Source of the DNA: Panonychus citri
Taxonomy: Eukaryota; Arthropoda; Arachnida; Trombidiformes; Tetranychidae
Length of the DNA stretch: 64,000 nt
Direction of reading: 5' to 3'
NCBI RefSeq assembly: GCF_014898815.1
Contig: NW_026515549.1
Span: 682,001-746,000 of the forward strand
Under the pieces are notes generated by a model. It was given only the letters and a program-made list of their open reading frames with translations, had not been told where the DNA came from and did not search any database. Both the position numbers and the translations under genes were made by a program. Below, one piece after another: positions 59,566 to 64,000 of the stretch (the first letter of the stretch is position 1; the number at the start of each line of letters is the position of its first letter).

Positions 59566-61288
59566 TTAGTACCATTCGTCGAGAAATATTGGTCTAACTA
59601 CACTCGCTGCTTTCCAGGCCAAAGCGTTGGTCGCCGATGTATCCCACCCGTCGGAAGGCGGAGGTGGAGAGGCTGGTCTTCCCCATCCAATGGATGTTGG
59701 GGGCATTGGAATCGCAATGGTCATTGGTTTTGGTGATCCCCATGAAGGAGCTGATGGAGGTGCTGGTGGATTCCAACCCGCTTCGATTACAACTGAAGAA
59801 GGTGGTGAAGGTGTTTGTACCCATCCCATCATTGGAGTTGGAGATGATATTTGTGTCCAACTGGAAGTCATTGGTGCTGGTGAGGGGGCAGGAGACCAGC
59901 TGGTTGTCATCATTATTGGAGGTGAAGCAGGAGCTGATGGCCATCCCATTTGTGGTGGTGGTGGTGCAGGGGCGGGAGGAGGTGGAGGTGGAGGGGCAGG
60001 AGGAGGGGACCAGCTTGACATTGGAGCTGGCGGAGAGGGTGAACTCCAACCTGAAACCATGGGTTTTGGCGCAGGAGCTGGAGCCGGTGCTGGGGCTGGA
60101 GCTGGAGCTGGAGCTGACCAGCTTTTGGGTTCTGGGCCAGGCCATGAACTCGGTGGGAGCATTGGCATGGGAATTGGCATCGGCATTGGCATTGGTTGGG
60201 GAACTGGAATAGGATGAGGAGCGGGCATTGGCTGAGGGGAGGGAATCGGAATGGGCATCGGGACAGGAACGGGTGAAGGATGAGGAACATGAATGGGCGT
60301 TGGACTGCAGAAGTAAATAATTGAAATCAGAATCAATTAAGAAAATAACCATAGCTAATTACTCAACTTACCTTGGAACTCTGGTAGAAAAAGAAAAGAA
60401 AATCTAATTAGTCAATTGAAATAACGAACAAAAATTAGTAAAACTTACGGAAGAATCATAACTTGAACTTGTGGGGGCGATGCTGGAGGTGATTGCATCA
60501 TCATCATCTTTGGTGCTTTCTTCCGATAAACTTGCATAACTGGACAACACTTTTTTTGGCCTCCCTGTTTTTGTTTGGGCTCCTCATCAGGTACCATGTA
60601 GGGAACCGGAACTGGAATAAAAGTTGGCTTGGGTGGCATCATCATCCCACATCCTGTTGTCCCAGACAAGGTACAAAATCAAACAATTAAAACTAATCAT
60701 ATCATAAATGTTTACTTCGTCGAAATAATAACAATTGGAAAGTTACAGAGTGTGAAAGTTAAATAAAAGTTTGTATGATTTAAGATTCTAGACAATTAAG
60801 CTAAACGATCAGACTAATCACTATTTCCGATTTAATTGTTAAATCAAATATCAGGTCAATAATAATCTTGTCGCTTATCAGTATTAGGTTAATGATCAAA
60901 ACATAAGAAAAGAGCCCATTGTTGCAGAGCAAACATTGTGACAATTTAATTATGATCAGTAGACTTTAATTAATTAACTAAACAATTGTCAATAATCAAT
61001 TAACTGGATTAATAACTCACCTCCTCCACAAGGTGGTGGACCCCAACCACCACCACCTCCAGACGGTGGGTGACCCCATCCGCCTCCACCACCTTCACCT
61101 TTGCCACCACCACCGCCACCACCTGAGAAATAGAAACGATTTAATTAAGATTCTCCTGACAATTAAGCTAATTGCTTACCAATCATGATGATTGTTGGTT
61201 TACCACCTTTGCTTTTCTTAGCATCCAAAGGGTTAAATACAATTGGGAAAAAAGCAAAAAGAAATATAAAAATTGGAGAAACAATCAT
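59566..61288 (-). CDS. secreted Gly/Pro/Trp-rich low-complexity protein
   Basis: Exons 61288-61180, 61122-61021, 60653-60449, an optional 9-nt microexon 60380-60372, and 60304-59566. Phases agree and give 387 aa (384 if the microexon is skipped, still in frame). Residues 1 to about 24 form a signal peptide (MIVSPIFIFLFAFFPIVF), followed by a basic KKSKGGK patch. Exon 2 is almost pure Gly with Trp-Gly-Pro motifs (GGGGGWGHPPSGG). Exon 3 has a two-Cys and Met-rich segment (KKCCPVMQVYRKKAPKMMMM). The last exon is a long Pro-rich array: PVPVPMPIP repeats, then alternating AP repeats, then repeated Gly/Ser-Trp-x-x-Pro blocks (SGWSSPSPP, SSWSPPPAPP, MGWPSAP), ending IFLDEWY. No enzyme domain is present. 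Composition suggests a structural extracellular material: cuticle, adhesive, silk-associated or salivary sheath. That role is inferred. Confidence 0.8.
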
Positions 61289-62634
61289 TTCAAATCATTC
61301 AGAAGTAATTAAATTAACACAATTTAACATGATGAACATAAAACAATTAAAAGAAATTAGCAGATTTAACACAAATCTGATGATTAGATGTTGATAGTTG
61401 ATCACAATTAACACAAATTAAACTGATAAAATCGAAACCATTAGATTGTTAATCCATCGAAAGCCTGATCAAAATTAATCTTAAACTTGGACTGAACTTT
61501 CTGCCAACGATTGAACGGAAACATGATGACAATGATGATAAATCAGGAAAAGTATAAGTTGACACAATTTCGTTAAACTAATTTGATTGTTTAATCAGTT
61601 TCTATAATCTATTGAAATCAAGTTATTATATTAATAATTATGATTAATAAGAAAGGACGATAAGAGGAAGCATCTTTTACATGGATGATCCTAAATCTTG
61701 CGATGTTGTTGGTCTGATGATCGTCAACAATTAACTTTAATTTTACCATTTTATGCAGATTGATTTCTCTTATATTTTACCTTAACCACTTCCTTAGCCA
61801 GCAATTTGCCCTTAATTGTAATTAAATCGTTGCATCGCAAGTATTAAAAGAGTAAAAGTTAATTAGAACAGAAAAAAAGATCTTCATTAATTGCAACCTT
61901 TTCGAACCAACAATTTGACATTGAACCAAATTAATTTGAACATTTGACGAAAAGAACGAAATTAAATTAATCAAACCAATATTACGATTAATATTCAAGT
62001 CTCAATCAATTGAGTTTCCACATGATTCAATTGATTGTACTGAATTAGAGTTGATAAAACTTTAAATTCCCAATTAGTTCAGTCAATGTGATTTACTGAA
62101 AAGAATTGGAAAAATTTTAGTAAACAATAAACACTAATTAACAAATACATTACAATGCAAAGGTATCGATAAATTTGTTGTGCAATTGGAAATTAATTGA
62201 TTGGTGATGAACAATTTACAATGAAATTTAGTCCATAATTGAAATTGTGTAAAATTGTATTAAATTGTTAATTGTTTTCGTTGAAAAGTGAAACGGGTTA
62301 ATGTTGAGCAATCTAATTTTTCCTTTCTTTTTCTCTTTCATGATCAACATGATGATGATTATTCTTTGCACTGAGTCTATTCACTGAATTGAAGGTTCTA
62401 ATTAAAATGATTGAAACTATTGAATCAAGTGAGAGCGATACTAATAATCAATTTCATTAGAAATCATCACTTTCATTCATTGGAATCAACGATTCGATTG
62501 AGAAAAGTTTTTCTTTCGTTCATTGTTTTCTTCAATTCAATTCGTTCTTTATGTTAATATTTCACAACAAAAGTTAATCCAAATCCATTTTTCTGCATCA
62601 ACTTTAATCATTTCTCTCTAATGATTCACAAATC
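61289..62634. other. divergent intergenic region
   Basis: About 1.3 kb between the Gly/Pro-rich gene (-) and the Cys-loop channel gene (+), presumably holding both promoters. AT-rich. No gene or specific element seen. Confidence 0.5.
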
Positions 62635-63560
62635 ATGTTAATCAATTCAAATGGTTATCTTATAATCTGCACGATAATAAACCTGATTAACTTAATCTCA
62701 CCAGAGGAAATCATCTCTTCAGTTTCAGAGGATTGGTCATTCGATCAGTTGATCCCTAAGAATTACAAACGCATGAGACCCCCGAAAATCAATGGTAAGT
62801 ATCGTAATCAAATTGTTCCACCACAACAGCAATTAAAACCTAATTGTGACAATCTATCAATTGAACATCAGGTGAACCCGCTAAAGTTAATCTCACATTG
62901 GTGCTAAAGCAGCTGATCGCTGCCAATGAAGCCGAACAGGTAAACATTGAATATGATTTCATCAAGGTTGGTTAAAAATGAGTCCAATTGATTGTGATTT
63001 ACTCTCAATTAAATTATGCTTATTTTCACAGCTTAATTTTTGCTGCTCATCAACAATCGTAATGTTAATTACTCTGTTTACAATTAATGTCAACAATCAT
63101 TTGCATAATTGCATTTCAATTTTAAACTTTGCATTTTTCAGAAACTTTAATTCCCTTTTTTTTGTATATTGATCATTAATTCTTGTACTGTTTATTTTTT
63201 CCCTCTCATATTCATTTGATTAATATGATTAACTAATTGTGCCCCAATTGTGTCAGTCGATTACGATGGATTTATTTTTCTATCAACGTTGGATTGATCA
63301 ACGAATTAAACTTCCAAACGATTTTGATTCAATTACATTGGACTCATCATGGAAAAACAAATTGTGGATTCCGAATCTTCATTTTGTTAATTCACTTTCA
63401 AATACACCCGTTGATTTGATTACTAATCCTTTATTCATTGAACTATCAAACGGCAGCCATTTTTCAATGGCCACTCGAGTTATCGTCAAGTTAACATGTC
63501 ACATGGATCTATTTAATTTCCCTCAGGATACACAAATTTGCAATGTCGATTTAGCTTGTG
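62635..63560 (+). CDS. Cys-loop ligand-gated ion channel subunit, 5' part
   Basis: Three exons visible (62635-62794, 62872-62939 and 63257-63560), with phases agreeing. The last ends at a GTAAGA donor and the gene continues past the window. The product is a pentameric receptor subunit. A signal peptide (YLIICTIINLINLIS) precedes DQLIPKNYKRMRPP, then VNLTLVLKQLIAANEAEQ joined to SITMDLFFYQRWIDQRI, the usual first beta-strands. LWIPNLHFVNS corresponds to loop A, ATRVIVKLTC leads to the Cys-loop CHMDLFNFPQDTQIC with exactly 13 residues between the cysteines, and a further Cys follows in CNVDLAC. The FP-x-D-x-Q-x-C pattern and overall style fit the arthropod anionic group (GluCl, HisCl, pHCl, GABA-like) better than nicotinic receptors. 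The transmembrane region is outside the window, so charge selectivity and ligand cannot be assigned. Confidence 0.85.
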
Positions 63561-64000
63561 GTAAGATTAAATTGTTTACTTGATTAGTTAAATTGTGTGT
63601 GATGATGTGTAACTAAAATTGATGATTAACCGTTAACAAGGTTTATGCAGAAATCGTTTTAATTGTTTTTAATCATCATCATTTCAGATGATTCAAGGAT
63701 ATTATTACAATTGCTGAGTAAATTAAATTTGATTCTAGTTAGCACGTCAATTGAAAGGGTCACCTAAATTCATCGTGTCCATGACTTGAAAACCTTTTCC
63801 GAAATCAAAGTTGATTAATACAAGACAATTAACTTTTCCATATTCTCATTACTCATTTGCTACATAATCAGCAAATTATCGTTACGATTAACACCCATTC
63901 TAAATCATCATTCGTTCTAGATTATTTTAATCAAGGTTAACTTGATGATTGATTGTAATTTTAGTACCGGAAATGGAATATGCAAAATATCAGAATTAAT
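63561..64000 (+). other. intron and possible next exon of the channel gene
   Basis: Acceptor-like TTTCAG near 63687 and TTTTAG near 63965 are candidate starts of the next exon, but neither following frame shows the expected post-Cys-loop sequence clearly. The window ends before this can be settled. Confidence 0.35.

Noticed and set aside
59627..60217. Long Gly-rich and Val/Leu-rich frames on the plus strand
   Set aside because: Antisense shadows of the Pro-rich exon; the minus-strand gene has signal peptide, splice sites and phase agreement.
62942..62975. In-frame continuation after channel exon 2 (VNIEYDFIK) as coding
   Set aside because: Direct splicing of 62939 to 63257 gives the family-like NEAEQ-SITMDLFF junction with correct phase; the continuation lacks a good donor.
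1..64000. Search for CRISPR arrays, operons, phage-like or bacterial transfer segments
   Set aside because: No spaced direct repeats, no bacterial-style gene packing; introns and poly(A) signals throughout indicate eukaryotic DNA.

Overview
The window is AT-rich animal nuclear DNA. Its genes carry spliceosomal introns with consensus GTAAGT/YAG ends, and the intergenic DNA is full of (GA/CT)n and (GAT)n microsatellites. The recognisable genes are conserved eukaryotic housekeeping genes plus arthropod-type ones: a two-part CUB secreted protein, a Cys-loop channel, and a Gly/Pro-rich secreted protein. My inference is an arthropod, most likely an acariform mite, possibly a spider mite. The species cannot be fixed from the sequence alone.

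Layout. Positions 1-27.7 kb hold no recognisable protein gene: simple repeats, AT-rich unique DNA, a near-perfect 1,027-bp tandem duplication (23978-26030), and a few exon-like islands. From 27.7 kb the window becomes gene-dense. In order: Rab escort protein (-); a small uncertain multi-exon locus (+); PUS7 pseudouridine synthase (-); a CUB-domain secreted protein with six exons (-); initiator tRNA-Met (+); JAMP/JKAMP (+); DPY30 with a long acidic N-terminal extension (+); TEX261/SVP26 (-, six exons) with BUD13 (+) nested in its third intron; a relic of an SLC46-like transporter (-); POLD2 (+); lysosomal alpha-mannosidase (+, seven exons, with an apparent one-base frameshift in exon 4); METTL4 (-) tail-to-tail with it; a 4.9-kb sparse stretch with unassigned small ORFs; a signal-peptide Gly/Pro/Trp-rich secreted protein (-); and the 5' part of a Cys-loop ligand-gated channel subunit (+) that runs off the right end.

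The genes do not form one pathway. Several serve the secretory and endomembrane system: REP (Rab prenylation), TEX261 (ER-Golgi cargo), JAMP (ER membrane/ERAD) and alpha-mannosidase (lysosome). Others are nuclear: DPY30 (COMPASS), BUD13 (RES splicing complex), POLD2 (replication), PUS7 and METTL4 (nucleic-acid modification). No cassette of mobile, defence or biosynthetic genes is visible. The points most worth following up are the tandem duplication, the alpha-mannosidase frameshift, the DPY30 extension, the nested BUD13/TEX261 arrangement, the Gly/Pro-rich secreted protein and the exon-like islands in the gene desert. Exon models were assembled by hand from splice consensus, reading-frame phase and remembered family features.
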